DNA of 54,299 bases from Domibacillus aminovorans (GCF_001643235.1 NZ_LQWY01000004.1:1-54299); one strand, 5' to 3'; shown: positions 18,500-33,397, counted from the stretch's first letter. Translations and numbers: made by a program. The notes: a model not told the origin generated them from the letters alone.

Positions 18500-19099
18500 T
18501 TGGGTGACCATTATTTTTCCAAAACTCCGGACAGTCAACATCGCCCGCAGCAATTTACATACACACTGCGTGGGAAACAATATAAGTTTCATACAGATGC
18601 GGGTGTCTTTTCGAAATCTGAAGTAGACTTTGGTTCGAGACTGCTTATTGAGACATTTGAATGGCCGAAAATAGCCGGACCGATTCTTGATGCAGGATGC
18701 GGATACGGACCAATTGGTATTTCGCTCGCTGCTGAGCAGCCGGACCGCACGATTCATATGATCGATGTAAATGACCGGGCGTTAGCGCTTGCCCGTGAAA
18801 ATGCAAAGCTTAACCATGTCGGGAACGTACAAATCTATGAAAGTGATCGTCTGCAAAATGTGTTGGAAGAGGGATTTGCAGTTGTATTAACCAATCCACC
18901 GATTCGCGCGGGGAAACAGACCGTATTTGATATTTTACAAAACGGTTTTGCGAAACTTGCAGAAGGCGGTGAAATATGGGTAGTCATTCAAAAGAAACAG
19001 GGCGCTCCATCTGCGATAAAAGAATTAGAGAGATTAGCCGGTTCATGTGATACGGTCGCCAAATCAAAGGGCTATTTTATTTTGCGTGCTAAAAAATAA
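18500..19099 (+). CDS. RsmC-like rRNA methyltransferase (YbxB family)
   Basis: A class I SAM-dependent methyltransferase of 199 residues with motif I ILDAGCGYGPIG and the catalytic NPPIRAGK motif (residues 135-142 or so), which is the RsmC/RlmG small-domain type that methylates guanine N2 in rRNA. The target (16S G1207-like) is inferred from homology. TTG 18500 follows AAGGGAG by 8 bases and gives MGDHYFS as in relatives. It lies between rplL and rpoB at the conserved place and relies on read-through of the rplL terminator or an unseen promoter. Confidence 0.88.
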   Translation: MGDHYFSKTPDSQHRPQQFTYTLRGKQYKFHTDAGVFSKSEVDFGSRLLIETFEWPKIAGPILDAGCGYGPIGISLAAEQPDRTIHMIDVNDRALALARENAKLNHVGNVQIYESDRLQNVLEEGFAVVLTNPPIRAGKQTVFDILQNGFAKLAEGGEIWVVIQKKQGAPSAIKELERLAGSCDTVAKSKGYFILRAKK

Positions 19100-19128
19100 T
19101 TGACCCCAAAAAAACCGTATGCTATTAT
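19100..19128 (+). promoter_or_regulatory. Strong promoter of rpoBC
   Basis: TTGACC and TATTAT are 17 bases apart, with TG at 19120-19121 giving an extended -10. The -35 overlaps the end of the methyltransferase gene. It leaves a leader of about 205 bases before rpoB. Confidence 0.82.
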
Positions 19129-19230
19129 TGTAAAATGCCAATATAATAATTGTGCCCGTTTGTCAATGGGAATATTTTTCGCTGAAATGGGAACAATAAC
19201 AACAAAATAGGGCCATTTGTGATAAAAATG

Positions 19231-19260
19231 AGGTTTTCTTTGACAAAACCTTTTTCTTTT
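19231..19260 (+). terminator. Candidate attenuator hairpin in the rpoB leader
   Basis: AGGTTTT (19231-19237) and AAAACCT (19245-19251) can pair, followed by TTTTCTTTT. The stem is only 7 bp and AT-rich, so termination would be partial. Two more short hairpins follow in the leader (GAGTAT/ATACTC at 19270-19285 and TGCCT/AGGCA just after). Confidence 0.45.
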
Positions 19261-19339
19261 TGTCTTATTGAGTATAGTAATACTCTGCCTTAAGATGAAT
19301 TATAGGCAATTATAACGCTTGATTTGAGGGGTGAATCAG

Positions 19340-22894
<3,555 letters not shown>

Positions 22895-22901
22895 CTTGTT
22901 T

Positions 22902-22943
22902 TATAATCCTGTCCAAAAAGCGCTCTTTTTCAGCGCTTTTTGG
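22902..22943 (+). promoter_or_regulatory. rpoB-rpoC intergenic hairpin with possible weak promoter
   Basis: A 12-bp stem CCAAAAAGCGCT / AGCGCTTTTTGG (22913-22924, 22932-22943) spans the gap, and its 3' arm contains TTTTT after a GC-rich pairing, so it could act as a weak terminator. A TATAAT at 22902-22907 with TTGGAA 18 bases before it could be a weak internal promoter. Such a site could adjust rpoC relative to rpoB. Confidence 0.45.
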
Positions 22944-22987
22944 GCGCTTTCAAGGAAAATGGGTAATAGAAAAGGGAGGTAGACCCC

Positions 22988-25900
22988 TTGCTGGATGTCA
23001 ATAATTTCGAGTATATGAAAATTGGTCTCGCTTCACCGGATAAGATTCGTTCATGGTCTTATGGGGAAGTAAAAAAACCAGAAACAATTAACTACCGTAC
23101 GCTAAAACCTGAAAAAGACGGCTTATTTTGTGAACGGATTTTCGGTCCTACGAAAGACTGGGAATGTCACTGCGGTAAATACAAGCGTGTTCGTTATAAA
23201 GGCGTTGTCTGTGACCGCTGTGGTGTAGAAGTAACAAAAGCGAAAGTACGCCGTGAACGAATGGGTCATATTGAGCTTGCAGCGCCAGTTTCACATATTT
23301 GGTACTTTAAAGGAATCCCAAGTCGTATGGGTCTTGTTCTTGACATGTCACCGCGTGCGCTTGAAGAAATTATTTATTTTGCTTCGTATGTTGTAACTGA
23401 GTCGGGTGATACAGCTCTTGAAAAGAAGCAGTTGCTTTCTGAAAAAGAGTACCGGGCATATCGTGAAAAATACGGAAAAAAATTCCAAGCGTCTATGGGT
23501 GCAGAAGCTATTAAAAAGCTTCTTCAAGATATCGATCTCGATAAAGAAACAGAACAGTTAAAAGAAGAGCTGAAATCAGCACAAGGACAGCGCCGCACAC
23601 GTGCGATTAAGCGTCTTGAAGTGATTGAAGCATTTCGTCATTCCGGCAATAAACCGGATTGGATGATCCTTGATGTTCTACCGGTTATCCCACCGGAACT
23701 TCGCCCGATGGTACAACTTGATGGTGGCCGTTTCGCGACATCTGATTTGAATGATTTGTATCGCCGTGTCATCAACCGGAATAACCGTTTGAAGCGTCTA
23801 TTAGACCTTGGTGCGCCAAGCATCATCGTTCAAAATGAAAAGCGTATGCTTCAGGAAGCTGTTGATGCGCTGATTGATAACGGACGCCGTGGACGTCCTG
23901 TTACAGGGCCGGGTAACCGTCCTTTGAAATCTCTTTCTCATATGCTGAAAGGGAAGCAAGGTCGTTTCCGTCAAAACTTACTCGGAAAACGTGTTGACTA
24001 TTCAGGACGTTCTGTTATCGTCGTTGGGCCAAACTTGAAAATGTATCAGTGCGGACTTCCGAAAGAAATGGCACTTGAATTGTTTAAACCATTTGTGATG
24101 AAAGAACTCGTTGAAAGAGGTCTCGCGCATAACATTAAGAGCGCAAAGCGTAAAATTGAACGTGTTCAATCAGACGTATGGGATGTACTTGAAGAAGTCA
24201 TTAGAGAACATCCAGTACTCTTAAATCGTGCGCCGACCCTTCATCGTCTTGGTATACAAGCATTTGAACCGACGCTTGTTGAAGGCCGTGCAATCCGTCT
24301 TCATCCGCTCGTTTGTACAGCTTACAATGCTGACTTCGATGGTGACCAAATGGCTGTTCACGTTCCGCTTTCTGCTGAAGCACAGGCAGAAGCACGTATG
24401 CTTATGCTTGCAGCACAGAACATCCTGAACCCGAAAGATGGAAAGCCAGTTGTTACACCGTCTCAGGATATGGTACTTGGCAACTACTACTTAACGCTTG
24501 AGCGCGAGGGAGCGGTTGGTGAAGGAGCTATTTTCAAAGACACGAATGAAGCGATCTTAGCTTATCAAAACGGCTATGTTCATCTTCATACGCGTGTAGC
24601 TGTAGCAGCATCATCACTTGAAAATCAAACATTTACAGAAGAACAAAATAAACAGCTTCTTGTCACAACGGTTGGGAAATTAATCTTCAACGAAATTTTG
24701 CCGGACACATTCCCGTACATTAACGAACCGACAAACAGCAACCTTGAAGTGAAAACACCGGAAAAATATTTCATTGCCGCAGGTGTGAATGTACCGGAAC
24801 ATATTGCTGAACAAGAAATTGTTCCACCGTTTAAAAAGGGTATTTTGGGTAATATCATTGCTGAAGTGTTTAAACGCTTCAAAATCACTGAAACATCGAA
24901 AATGCTTGACCGGATGAAAGACCTTGGCTTTAAACACTCGACAAAAGCGGGTATTACAGTAGGGGTTGCGGACATTGTTGTTCTAGGTGAAAAAGAAGGT
25001 ATTTTGCATGAAGCACAGGCGAAAGTCGATAACGTCATGAAGCAGTTCCGCCGCGGTTTAATTACCGAGGAAGAACGTTATGATCGGGTTATTTCGATCT
25101 GGAGTGCAGCGAAAGATGTTATCCAAGGTAAACTGATGGACTCTCTGGATATTCGCAATCCAATCTTCATGATGAGTGATTCTGGTGCTCGTGGTAATGC
25201 ATCTAACTTTACGCAGCTAGCTGGTATGCGCGGGCTTATGGCCAATCCGGCCGGCCGGATTATCGAACTTCCGATCAAATCGTCATTCCGTGAAGGTTTG
25301 ACAGTACTTGAATACTTTATTTCAACGCATGGTGCACGTAAAGGTCTTGCTGATACCGCACTGAAAACAGCCGATTCCGGTTACTTGACACGTCGACTTG
25401 TTGACGTAGCACAAGATGTTATTGTCCGCGAAGAAGACTGTGGAACAGACCGAGGCCTTGAAATTAGCTCGATTAAAGATGGGACAGAAGTGATCGAAGC
25501 GCTTGAAGAACGTCTTGTCGGACGTTATGCGCGTAAAGCTGTTAAGCATCTGGAGACGGGTAAAGTGCTTGTTCATGACAATGAGCAAATCGATGAAGAT
25601 TTAGCGAGAGTCATTGTGGAAGCAGGCGTTGAAAAAGTTTGGATTCGTTCCGCTTTCACATGTAACACACGCCACGGTGTATGTAAAAAATGTTACGGAC
25701 GTAACTTGGCAACAGGGCAGGAAGTCGAAGTAGGCGAAGCAGTTGGTATTATTGCTGCTCAGTCAATCGGTGAGCCAGGTACACAGCTTACGATGCGTAC
25801 ATTCCATACGGGCGGTGTAGCAGGAGACGATATCACACAAGGTCTTCCTCGTATTCAAGAGATTTTCGAAGCGCGTAACCCGAAAGGGCAAGCGATCATT

Positions 25901-26578
25901 TCTGAAATTAACGGTACGGTTACTGCGCTTAACGAAGGCAAAGACCGTCAGCAAGAAATTGTTGTGCAAGGTGACGTGGAGACACGCACATACACAGCTC
26001 CATATACAGCCCGTTTAAAAGTAGCAGTAAATGATCCAATTACTCGCGGCCAGGAGCTGACGGAAGGTTCTATTGATCCGAAAGAATACTTGAAAATTAA
26101 AGATGTCACATCTGTTCAGGAATACTTACTGCGCGAAGTGCAAAAAGTGTACCGGATGCAGGGGGTTGAGATCGGCGATAAACACATAGAAGTAATGGTA
26201 CGCCAAATGCTTCGCAAAGTACGCGTACTTGAAGCAGGCGATACAGATGTTCTTCCAGGCAGTCTGCTTGAAATTCATCAGTTCCGTGATGCGAACGAGA
26301 AGGTACTTCTTGAAGGCGGAGTACCGGCAACGGGTCGTCCGATTTTACTAGGTATTACGAAAGCATCACTTGAAACAGATTCATTCCTATCGGCTGCATC
26401 CTTCCAGGAGACAACACGTGTCCTAACAGATGCGGCGATCAAAGGGAAGCGCGATGAATTACTTGGCTTGAAAGAGAACGTCATTATCGGAAAACTCATT
26501 CCAGCGGGTACCGGTATGCAACGTTATCGCTTAACTGAAGCCAATATGAAAAAAGCAGAATCCGTTCCAGTAGAATAA
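22988..26578 (+). CDS. rpoC: RNA polymerase beta' subunit
   Basis: RpoC holds the catalytic magnesium through NADFDGD at residues 447-453 (D449, D451, D453). The 1196 residues also show the N-terminal zinc finger (CHC...CDRC), the long central conserved blocks, and the second zinc site (CGTDRG ... [11 protein letters not shown]). TTG 22988 lies 6 bases after GGGAGGT and gives [10 protein letters not shown] as in B. subtilis. A strong terminator follows, which is notable because in relatives the rplGB-rpsL genes come next. Confidence 0.98.
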   Translation: MLDVNNFEYMKIGLASPDKIRSWSYGEVKKPETINYRTLKPEKDGLFCERIFGPTKDWECHCGKYKRVRYKGVVCDRCGVEVTKAKVRRERMGHIELAAPVSHIWYFKGIPSRMGLVLDMSPRALEEIIYFASYVVTESGDTALEKKQLLSEKEYRAYREKYGKKFQASMGAEAIKKLLQDIDLDKETEQLKEELKSAQGQRRTRAIKRLEVIEAFRHSGNKPDWMILDVLPVIPPELRPMVQLDGGRFATSDLNDLYRRVINRNNRLKRLLDLGAPSIIVQNEKRMLQEAVDALIDNGRRGRPVTGPGNRPLKSLSHMLKGKQGRFRQNLLGKRVDYSGRSVIVVGPNLKMYQCGLPKEMALELFKPFVMKELVERGLAHNIKSAKRKIERVQSDVWDVLEEVIREHPVLLNRAPTLHRLGIQAFEPTLVEGRAIRLHPLVCTAYNADFDGDQMAVHVPLSAEAQAEARMLMLAAQNILNPKDGKPVVTPSQDMVLGNYYLTLEREGAVGEGAIFKDTNEAILAYQNGYVHLHTRVAVAASSLENQTFTEEQNKQLLVTTVGKLIFNEILPDTFPYINEPTNSNLEVKTPEKYFIAAGVNVPEHIAEQEIVPPFKKGILGNIIAEVFKRFKITETSKMLDRMKDLGFKHSTKAGITVGVADIVVLGEKEGILHEAQAKVDNVMKQFRRGLITEEERYDRVISIWSAAKDVIQGKLMDSLDIRNPIFMMSDSGARGNASNFTQLAGMRGLMANPAGRIIELPIKSSFREGLTVLEYFISTHGARKGLADTALKTADSGYLTRRLVDVAQDVIVREEDCGTDRGLEISSIKDGTEVIEALEERLVGRYARKAVKHLETGKVLVHDNEQIDEDLARVIVEAGVEKVWIRSAFTCNTRHGVCKKCYGRNLATGQEVEVGEAVGIIAAQSIGEPGTQLTMRTFHTGGVAGDDITQGLPRIQEIFEARNPKGQAIISEINGTVTALNEGKDRQQEIVVQGDVETRTYTAPYTARLKVAVNDPITRGQELTEGSIDPKEYLKIKDVTSVQEYLLREVQKVYRMQGVEIGDKHIEVMVRQMLRKVRVLEAGDTDVLPGSLLEIHQFRDANEKVLLEGGVPATGRPILLGITKASLETDSFLSAASFQETTRVLTDAAIKGKRDELLGLKENVIIGKLIPAGTGMQRYRLTEANMKKAESVPVE

Positions 26579-26586
26579 AAAATTGT

Positions 26587-26625
26587 TTGTCGGTGTCTGT
26601 GCACGCAGACACCGACAATTTTTTT
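26587..26625 (+). terminator. Strong terminator of the rpoBC operon
   Basis: A 13-bp stem (TTGTCGGTGTCTG / CAGACACCGACAA) with a 6-base loop is followed by seven T. It separates rpoBC from the str operon. Confidence 0.93.
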
Positions 26626-26636
26626 GCTAAAGACAG

Positions 26637-26665
26637 TTGACACTAAAAAGTGAAAGTGATAATAT
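26637..26665 (+). promoter_or_regulatory. Very strong promoter of the str operon
   Basis: TTGACA and TAATAT are 17 bases apart with TG one base before the -10 box. The remaining ~170 bases to rpsL form a leader with a GCAG/CTGC hairpin and an AGCC/GGCT hairpin, of unknown function. No coding frame for the L7Ae-like rplGB is present here. Confidence 0.85.
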
Positions 26666-26839
26666 GATCAAGGTGTTCCTGTACGACCAACCTAACTTAG
26701 TTTGGATATAGGGACAAAACAATCGTTGCTATTATTTGCGAATGATGTTTTTGCAGTTTGCTGCAAGAACTTTGTTTTTGCCCAAAAATGAGCCACCTGG
26801 AAGTGTGGGCTTAGAAAAAAAGGAAGGGAGGATTTTTAC

Positions 26840-27262
26840 ATGCCTACTATTAATCAGTTAGTACGTAAGCCTCGTAAATCAAAGATCACTAAATCAAAGT
26901 CTCCGGCGCTTAATAAAGGATTTAACAGCTTTAAGAAAGCTCAAACCGATGTACTTTCTCCGCAAAAACGCGGTGTATGTACTCGTGTTGGTACTATGAC
27001 GCCGAAAAAACCGAACTCAGCGCTTCGTAAATATGCACGTGTGCGTTTGAGTAACGGTATTGAAGTAACAGCTTATATCCCTGGTATTGGCCATAATCTT
27101 CAAGAGCATAGTGTTGTTCTTATCCGCGGCGGCCGTGTAAAAGATTTACCGGGTGTTCGTTATCACATCGTTCGTGGTGCGCTTGATACAGCTGGTGTTG
27201 AAACACGTCGTCAAGGTCGTTCTAAATACGGTACAAAACGTCCCAAAGCTCCAAAAAACTAA
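26840..27262 (+). CDS. rpsL: 30S ribosomal protein S12
   Basis: S12 is at the decoding centre. The 140-residue protein has the two streptomycin-related loops unchanged ([11 protein letters not shown] and [13 protein letters not shown]), so the sequence predicts a streptomycin-sensitive ribosome. ATG follows GGAAGGGAGG by about 8 bases. First gene of the str operon here. Confidence 0.98.
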   Translation: MPTINQLVRKPRKSKITKSKSPALNKGFNSFKKAQTDVLSPQKRGVCTRVGTMTPKKPNSALRKYARVRLSNGIEVTAYIPGIGHNLQEHSVVLIRGGRVKDLPGVRYHIVRGALDTAGVETRRQGRSKYGTKRPKAPKN

Positions 27263-27301
27263 TTTAACCTTATAACTTATTTTCCGAAAGGAGGAAAAAA
27301 T

Positions 27302-27772
27302 ATGCCACGTAAAGGCCCTGTAGCAAAAAGAGACGTATTGGCTGATCCGCTTTACAACTCAAAACTCGTTTCTCGTCTCATCAATAAAATGATGGTTGAC
27401 GGTAAAAGAGGGAAATCACAAGCCATTCTTTACGCCGCTTTTGACACAATCCGTGAACGCACGGGTAATGATCCAATGGAAGTATTTGACCAGGCAATGA
27501 AAAACATCATGCCAGTACTAGAGGTGAAAGCACGCCGTGTTGGTGGAGCTAACTATCAAGTACCAATTGAAGTTCGCCCAGATCGTCGTACAACTTTAGG
27601 TCTCCGCTGGTTAGTAAATTACGCTCGCCTTCGCGGTGAAAAAACAATGGAAGAACGCCTTGCAGCGGAAATTATGGACGCAGCAAACAACACTGGTGCT
27701 TCTGTTAAAAAACGCGAAGACACGCACAAAATGGCGGAAGCAAACAAAGCATTTGCTCATTACCGCTGGTAA
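27302..27772 (+). CDS. rpsG: 30S ribosomal protein S7
   Basis: S7 nucleates assembly of the 30S head and binds the 3' major domain of 16S rRNA. The 156 residues match the family length, with the N-terminal [13 protein letters not shown] and the [17 protein letters not shown] tail. AAAGGAGG precedes the ATG by 7 bases, 39 bases after rpsL. In other bacteria S7 represses this mRNA; no site is assigned here. Confidence 0.98.
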   Translation: MPRKGPVAKRDVLADPLYNSKLVSRLINKMMVDGKRGKSQAILYAAFDTIRERTGNDPMEVFDQAMKNIMPVLEVKARRVGGANYQVPIEVRPDRRTTLGLRWLVNYARLRGEKTMEERLAAEIMDAANNTGASVKKREDTHKMAEANKAFAHYRW

Positions 27773-27818
27773 TAATTAAATTAAACCTTAACCTAATCCA
27801 GGAAGGAGAAAGACATAG

Positions 27819-29897
27819 ATGGCAAGAGAGTTCTCCTTAGATAAAACTCGTAACATCGGAATCATGGCTCATATTGATGCTGGTAAAACAACAACGACTG
27901 AGCGTATTCTATATTATACAGGCCGTATTCATAAAATTGGTGAAACGCATGAAGGCGCTTCTCAAATGGACTGGATGGAGCAGGAGCAGGAGCGTGGTAT
28001 TACGATCACGTCTGCTGCGACAACTGCTTCTTGGAAAGGTCATCGCGTTAACATCATCGATACACCGGGACACGTAGACTTCACTGTTGAAGTTGAACGT
28101 TCTTTACGTGTACTTGATGGTGCCGTAACGGTTCTCGATGCTCAATCCGGTGTAGAACCACAAACGGAAACAGTATGGCGTCAAGCGACGACTTACGGTG
28201 TTCCACGCGTTGTATTCGTCAATAAAATGGACAAAATGGGTGCTGACTTCCTTTACTCAGTCGGCACAATCCATGACCGTCTCATGGCGAATGCACACCC
28301 AATTCAATTACCGATCGGTGCTGAAGACGAGTTCTCCGGCATTATCGACTTAATCGAAATGAAAGCAACAGTGTATGGCAATGACCTCGGAACTGACATC
28401 GAAGTCACTGATATCCCAGCAGATTATCAAGATCAAGCAGATGAGTACCGTGAAAAGCTAATTGAAGCTGTAGCGGAACTCGATGAAGAACTAATGGAGA
28501 AATACCTTGGCGGCGAAGAGTTGACGAATGATGAAATCAAAGCTGCGATCCGTAAAGGTGTTATCAACGTTGAATTCTTCCCTGTTATGGTTGGTTCTGC
28601 ATTTAAGAATAAAGGTGTTCAACTTATGTTGGATGCTGTTATCGACTATCTTCCAGCACCAACGGATGTACCGGCAATTAAAGGTACACTTCCAGACAGC
28701 GACGAAGAAGTGGAACGTGAAGCAAGCGATGAAGCGCCGTTCTCGGCACTTGCATTTAAAGTTATGACGGACCCTTATGTCGGTAAATTAACATTCTTCC
28801 GTGTATATTCCGGTGTTCTTCATTCCGGTTCTTACGTGCAAAACTCAACAAAAGGAAAGCGTGAGCGTGTAGGACGTATCTTACAAATGCATGCCAATTC
28901 CCGCGAAGAGATTTCGCAAGTATACGCAGGTGACATCGCTGCTGCTGTTGGATTGAAAGATACAACGACTGGCGATACGCTTTGTGAAGAAAAAAATCTT
29001 GTTATTCTTGAATCTATGGTGTTCCCTGATCCAGTTATCTCTCTTTCTGTTGAGCCGAAAACAAAAGCTGACCAAGACAAGATGACGACAGCACTCCAAA
29101 AACTTCAAGAAGAAGATCCAACATTCCATGCACACACGGACCAGGAAACTGGAGAAGTTATTATCGCAGGTATGGGTGAGCTTCACCTAGATATTCTCGT
29201 TGACCGTATGCGCCGCGAGTTCAAGGTAGAAGCAAATGTTGGTGCACCACAAGTATCTTACCGTGAAACATTCCGTTCAAGCGCACAGGTTGAGGGTAAA
29301 TTTGCTCGTCAATCCGGTGGACGTGGACAGTTTGGTCACGTTTGGATCGAATTCTCTCCTAATGAAGAAGGAGCAGGCTTCGAATTTGAAAATGGCATCG
29401 TTGGTGGTTCTGTACCGCGTGAATATGTCCCGGCTGTTCAAGCAGGTCTTGAAGACGCTATGAAAAATGGTGTTCTTGCTGGCTATCCGTTAATCGATGT
29501 TAAAGCTCGTCTTTTTGACGGTTCTTACCATGATGTCGATTCATCTGAGATGGCGTTTAAAATTGCTGCGTCATTGGCGCTTAAAAATGCGATTTCTAAA
29601 TGTAACCCGGTTATTCTTGAGCCGCTTATGAAAGTTGAAGTTGTTATTCCAGACGAATATCTTGGCGATATCATGGGTGATGTTACATCACGTCGTGGAC
29701 GCGTAGAAGGTATGGAAGCACGTGGTAACGCGCAAGTCGTTAAAGCGTTCGTTCCACTTGCTGAAATGTTCGGTTATGCAACAGCTCTTCGTTCTAACAC
29801 GCAAGGACGCGGTAACTACTCTATGCAATTCGATCATTATGAAGAAGTGCCTAAGAGTGTTCAAGAAGACATTATCAAAAAAAATAAAGGCCAATAA
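27819..29897 (+). CDS. fusA: Elongation factor G
   Basis: EF-G drives translocation using GTP. The 692 residues show the G1 P-loop [12 protein letters not shown] at 17-28, DTPGHVDF, and [10 protein letters not shown], then domains II-V in the usual order. It is the single-copy-type EF-G expected between rpsG and tuf. SD GGAAGGAG lies 9 bases before the start. It is followed by a separate tuf promoter, not a terminator. Confidence 0.98.
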   Translation: MAREFSLDKTRNIGIMAHIDAGKTTTTERILYYTGRIHKIGETHEGASQMDWMEQEQERGITITSAATTASWKGHRVNIIDTPGHVDFTVEVERSLRVLDGAVTVLDAQSGVEPQTETVWRQATTYGVPRVVFVNKMDKMGADFLYSVGTIHDRLMANAHPIQLPIGAEDEFSGIIDLIEMKATVYGNDLGTDIEVTDIPADYQDQADEYREKLIEAVAELDEELMEKYLGGEELTNDEIKAAIRKGVINVEFFPVMVGSAFKNKGVQLMLDAVIDYLPAPTDVPAIKGTLPDSDEEVEREASDEAPFSALAFKVMTDPYVGKLTFFRVYSGVLHSGSYVQNSTKGKRERVGRILQMHANSREEISQVYAGDIAAAVGLKDTTTGDTLCEEKNLVILESMVFPDPVISLSVEPKTKADQDKMTTALQKLQEEDPTFHAHTDQETGEVIIAGMGELHLDILVDRMRREFKVEANVGAPQVSYRETFRSSAQVEGKFARQSGGRGQFGHVWIEFSPNEEGAGFEFENGIVGGSVPREYVPAVQAGLEDAMKNGVLAGYPLIDVKARLFDGSYHDVDSSEMAFKIAASLALKNAISKCNPVILEPLMKVEVVIPDEYLGDIMGDVTSRRGRVEGMEARGNAQVVKAFVPLAEMFGYATALRSNTQGRGNYSMQFDHYEEVPKSVQEDIIKKNKGQ

Positions 29898-29926
29898 TTG
29901 ATTTATACTCGCTAATCAAGTATAAA
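29898..29926 (+). promoter_or_regulatory. Dedicated promoter of tuf
   Basis: TTGATT begins one base after the fusA stop codon and is 17 bases from TATAAA. A separate tuf promoter lets EF-Tu be made in excess over EF-G, as known in B. subtilis. Confidence 0.7.
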
Positions 29927-29944
29927 TACTATTGTAAGCTTTCC

Positions 29945-29978
29945 CTTCTTCCGAAAAAGACTTCTTTTCCGGAAGAAG
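29945..29978 (+). promoter_or_regulatory. Hairpin in the tuf leader
   Basis: CTTCTTCCG (29945-29953) pairs with CGGAAGAAG (29970-29978), with no U-tract after it. It may stabilise the 5' end of the abundant tuf mRNA or act as a pause or processing site. Confidence 0.5.
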
Positions 29979-30027
29979 AACTATATAAAAAACTACTAAT
30001 TTCTATATTTTGAAGGAGGACTTCCTA

Positions 30028-31215
30028 ATGGGAAAAGCAAAATTCGACCGTTCAAAACCACATGTTAACGTTGGTACAATCGGACACGTTGACCATGGTA
30101 AAACAACTTTAACAGCTGCAATTACAACAGTTCTTGCAAAAACTGGTGGTGCAGAAGCACGTGCATACGATCAAATCGATGGTGCTCCAGAAGAGCGCGA
30201 GCGCGGTATCACAATCTCAACTGCACATGTTGAGTACGAAACTGCAACTCGTCACTACGCGCATGTAGACTGCCCAGGACATGCTGACTATGTTAAAAAC
30301 ATGATCACAGGTGCAGCACAAATGGACGGCGGTATCTTAGTAGTATCTGCTGCTGATGGTCCAATGCCGCAAACACGTGAGCACATCCTTCTTTCACGTC
30401 AAGTAGGTGTTCCTTTCCTAGTTGTATTTATGAACAAATGTGACATGGTAGACGATGAAGAGCTTCTTGAGCTAGTTGAAATGGAAATTCGTGATCTTCT
30501 TTCTGAATACGACTTCCCTGGCGATGACATTCCTGTTATTAAAGGTTCTGCTCTTAAAGCACTTGAAGGCGAAGCAGAGTGGGAAGAAAAAATCCATGAA
30601 CTTATGGCTGCAGTAGATGAGTATATCCCAACTCCAACACGTGACACTGACAAACCATTCATGATGCCTGTTGAGGATGTTTTCTCAATCACTGGCCGTG
30701 GTACAGTAGCAACTGGACGCGTTGAGCGTGGACAAATCAAAGTCGGTGATACAATCGAAATCATCGGTTTGACTGAAGAGCCGAAATCAACAACTGTAAC
30801 AGGTGTTGAAATGTTCCGTAAGCTTCTTGATTATGCTGAAGCTGGCGACAATATCGGTGCCCTTCTTCGCGGTGTAGCTCGTGAAGAAATCCAACGTGGT
30901 CAAGTACTTGCTAAACCAGGTACAATCACACCGCATACAACTTTTAAAGCAGAAGTTTACGTTCTTTCTAAAGAAGAGGGTGGACGTCACACTCCATTCT
31001 TCACTAACTACCGCCCGCAGTTCTACTTCCGTACAACTGACGTAACTGGTATCTGTAACCTTCCTGAAGGCGTAGAAATGGTTATGCCTGGTGATAACGT
31101 TGAAATGTCTGTAGAATTGATTGCTCCAATCGCGATTGAAGAAGGTACTAAATTCTCAATCCGTGAAGGCGGCCGTACTGTAGGCGCTGGCGTTGTAGCA
31201 ACAATCCAAAAGTAA
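30028..31215 (+). CDS. tuf: Elongation factor Tu
   Basis: EF-Tu brings aminoacyl-tRNA to the ribosome. The 395-residue protein shows G1 GHVDHGKT at 19-26, [12 protein letters not shown], and NKCDMVDD, and the C-terminal tRNA-binding barrels ([13 protein letters not shown] end). ATG follows AAGGAGGA by 7 bases. Codon use is strongly biased toward a few codons, as expected for a very highly expressed gene. It has its own promoter and terminator, forming a one-gene unit. Confidence 0.98.
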   Translation: MGKAKFDRSKPHVNVGTIGHVDHGKTTLTAAITTVLAKTGGAEARAYDQIDGAPEERERGITISTAHVEYETATRHYAHVDCPGHADYVKNMITGAAQMDGGILVVSAADGPMPQTREHILLSRQVGVPFLVVFMNKCDMVDDEELLELVEMEIRDLLSEYDFPGDDIPVIKGSALKALEGEAEWEEKIHELMAAVDEYIPTPTRDTDKPFMMPVEDVFSITGRGTVATGRVERGQIKVGDTIEIIGLTEEPKSTTVTGVEMFRKLLDYAEAGDNIGALLRGVAREEIQRGQVLAKPGTITPHTTFKAEVYVLSKEEGGRHTPFFTNYRPQFYFRTTDVTGICNLPEGVEMVMPGDNVEMSVELIAPIAIEEGTKFSIREGGRTVGAGVVATIQK

Positions 31216-31226
31216 GTTTTGATCTG

Positions 31227-31257
31227 ACAGTCCGGTTCTGGCCGGGCTGTTTTTTTT
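31227..31257 (+). terminator. Terminator after tuf
   Basis: A 9-bp stem (ACAGTCCGG / CCGGGCTGT, one T-G pair) with a 6-base loop leads into eight T. Confidence 0.9.
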
Positions 31258-31283
31258 GTTTGAAAAAAAAATCCTATCATGTG

Positions 31284-31312
31284 TTGCAATCAATCCATAA
31301 ACGATGTATAAT
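31284..31312 (+). promoter_or_regulatory. Promoter of the S10-spc-alpha ribosomal protein superoperon
   Basis: TTGCAA and TATAAT are 17 bases apart. I see no other convincing promoter or terminator until the end of rplQ at 46106, so this site may drive about 15 kb. Confidence 0.82.
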
Positions 31313-31352
31313 AATCAATGTTGGTTTTTGACAGCGTTGATGCGGAAGGTTG

Positions 31353-31391
31353 CTGACACACCCGGCCGCTTTGCCATGGCGGTGATGTCAG
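31353..31391 (+). promoter_or_regulatory. Structured leader of the S10 operon
   Basis: CTGACA (31353-31358) pairs with TGTCAG (31386-31391) around an inner GC-rich hairpin (GGCCGC region with GGCGG). It sits about 35 bases into the leader, without a U-tract. L4-mediated control is known for E. coli; whether this element binds a protein is unknown. Confidence 0.55.
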
Positions 31392-31425
31392 GGAAAAATT
31401 TTCGCGGAGTATGTCTATTAGCTAA

Positions 31426-31758
<333 letters not shown>

Positions 31759-31793
31759 TAAATAAACTAATAATTAACCAGGAGGTGTAACTC

Positions 31794-32426
31794 ATGACAA
31801 AAGGAATCTTAGGAAGAAAAATCGGCATGACGCAAGTGTTTGCTGAAAACGGTGACCTCATCCCGGTAACTGTAATCGAAGCAGCACCAAACGTTATCCT
31901 TCAAAAGAAAACAGTCGAAAGCGACGGCTACACAGCGGTTCAGTTAGGCTTTGAAGACAAGCGTGAAAAGCTTGCTAACAAACCATCACTTGGACACGTG
32001 AAGAAAGCAGGAGAAGGCATCGCACCTAAGCGCTTCATTCGTGAGTTCCGTAACATCAACAACGATCTTGAAATTGGTCAAGAAGTTAAAGTTGATATTT
32101 TTGCAGAAGGCGACATCGTCGATGTAACAGGAATTTCTAAAGGGAAAGGCTTCCAGGGTGCTATTAAGCGCCATAACCAATCTCGTGGCCCTATGTCCCA
32201 TGGTTCGCGTTACCATCGTCGTCCAGGTTCAATGGGACCTGTAGCGCCAAACCGTGTGTTTAAAAACAAACTTCTTCCAGGTCGTATGGGTGGAGAGCAA
32301 GTAACAGTACAAAACCTGCAAATAGTGAAAGTGGATGCTGAGCGCAACGTTCTTCTTATTAAAGGAAACGTACCAGGATCTAAAAAAGCTTTGATTCAGG
32401 TTAAAACTGCTGTTAAAGCAAACTAA
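31794..32426 (+). CDS. rplC: 50S ribosomal protein L3
   Basis: L3 is an early 50S assembly protein reaching the peptidyl transferase centre. The 210-residue protein has the N-terminal [13 protein letters not shown] and the long internal loop ([18 protein letters not shown]) that approaches the active site. AGGAGGTG precedes the ATG by 6 bases. Confidence 0.98.
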   Translation: MTKGILGRKIGMTQVFAENGDLIPVTVIEAAPNVILQKKTVESDGYTAVQLGFEDKREKLANKPSLGHVKKAGEGIAPKRFIREFRNINNDLEIGQEVKVDIFAEGDIVDVTGISKGKGFQGAIKRHNQSRGPMSHGSRYHRRPGSMGPVAPNRVFKNKLLPGRMGGEQVTVQNLQIVKVDAERNVLLIKGNVPGSKKALIQVKTAVKAN

Positions 32427-32456
32427 TTAACTTTTTTAGGAAAGGAGGAAACAGGA

Positions 32457-33080
32457 ATGGCTAAAGTAAAAGTATTAAACCAAACGGGTTCTGAAATCGG
32501 TGATATCGAGCTGAATGACGCTGTATTCGGAATCGAACCAAACGAACACGTAGTATTTGAAGCAGTTGTGATGCAAAGAGCTTCGTTACGCCAAGGTAAT
32601 CACAAAGTTAAAGGTCGCTCGGAAGTTCGTGGCGGTGGCCGTAAACCATGGAAGCAAAAAGGAACTGGACGCGCACGTCAAGGTTCTATCCGTTCTCCAC
32701 AATGGCGTGGCGGTGGTATTGTATTTGGTCCGAATCCACGCAGCTACAGCTACAAGCTGCCAAAGAAAGTACGTCGTCTTGCATTGAAATCGGCTTTGTC
32801 ATCAAAAGTACAAGAGCAAAACATTCTCGTTTTGGAAACATTGTCTTTCGACGCTCCAAAAACAAAAGAGTTTGTAACAGTCTTGAAAAACTTATCTGTT
32901 GACTCAAAAGCATTGATCGTGACAGACACAGTAAACGAATTCGTTGCATTGTCTGCACGAAACATCCCTGGTGTGACAGTGGTTGAAGCTGCGGGCATCA
33001 ATATCCTTGACCTGCTTGGACATGATAAACTTATTATGACAAAAGCAGCGGTTGAAAAAGTAGAGGAGGTGCTTGCATAA
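32457..33080 (+). CDS. rplD: 50S ribosomal protein L4
   Basis: L4 lines the exit tunnel. The 207 residues include the tunnel loop ([19 protein letters not shown]) involved in macrolide contacts, with its conserved residues unchanged. The stop codon overlaps the rplW start by one base (TAATG), which couples translation of the two. Confidence 0.98.
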   Translation: MAKVKVLNQTGSEIGDIELNDAVFGIEPNEHVVFEAVVMQRASLRQGNHKVKGRSEVRGGGRKPWKQKGTGRARQGSIRSPQWRGGGIVFGPNPRSYSYKLPKKVRRLALKSALSSKVQEQNILVLETLSFDAPKTKEFVTVLKNLSVDSKALIVTDTVNEFVALSARNIPGVTVVEAAGINILDLLGHDKLIMTKAAVEKVEEVLA

Positions 33081-33364
33081 TGGATTCACGCGATGTGATT
33101 AAGCGCCCCGTTATTACTGAACAATCTATGGCTGTAATGGCTGAAAAAAAATACACTTTTGATGTGGACGTTCGTGCTAACAAAACGCAAGTGAAGACTG
33201 CTGTTGAAGAGATCTTCGGTGTTAAAGTTAAAAACGTAAACGTTATGAACTACAAAGGTAAATTCAAGCGTATGGGACGTCATGCTGGCTATACAAATAA
33301 ACGCCGCAAAGCAATCGTAACATTGACGCAAGATAGCAAAGAAATCGAACTTTTCGAAGCGTAA
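33080..33364 (+). CDS. rplW: 50S ribosomal protein L23
   Basis: L23 sits at the tunnel exit and is the docking site for trigger factor and SRP. The 94 residues start [15 protein letters not shown] and include the beta-hairpin extension ([20 protein letters not shown]). It overlaps rplD by one base and uses the ribosome-binding site GAGGAGG within the rplD end. Confidence 0.98.
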   Translation: MDSRDVIKRPVITEQSMAVMAEKKYTFDVDVRANKTQVKTAVEEIFGVKVKNVNVMNYKGKFKRMGRHAGYTNKRRKAIVTLTQDSKEIELFEA

Positions 33365-33397
33365 TAAACGCATAAATTAGAAGAGGAGGGACACGAA

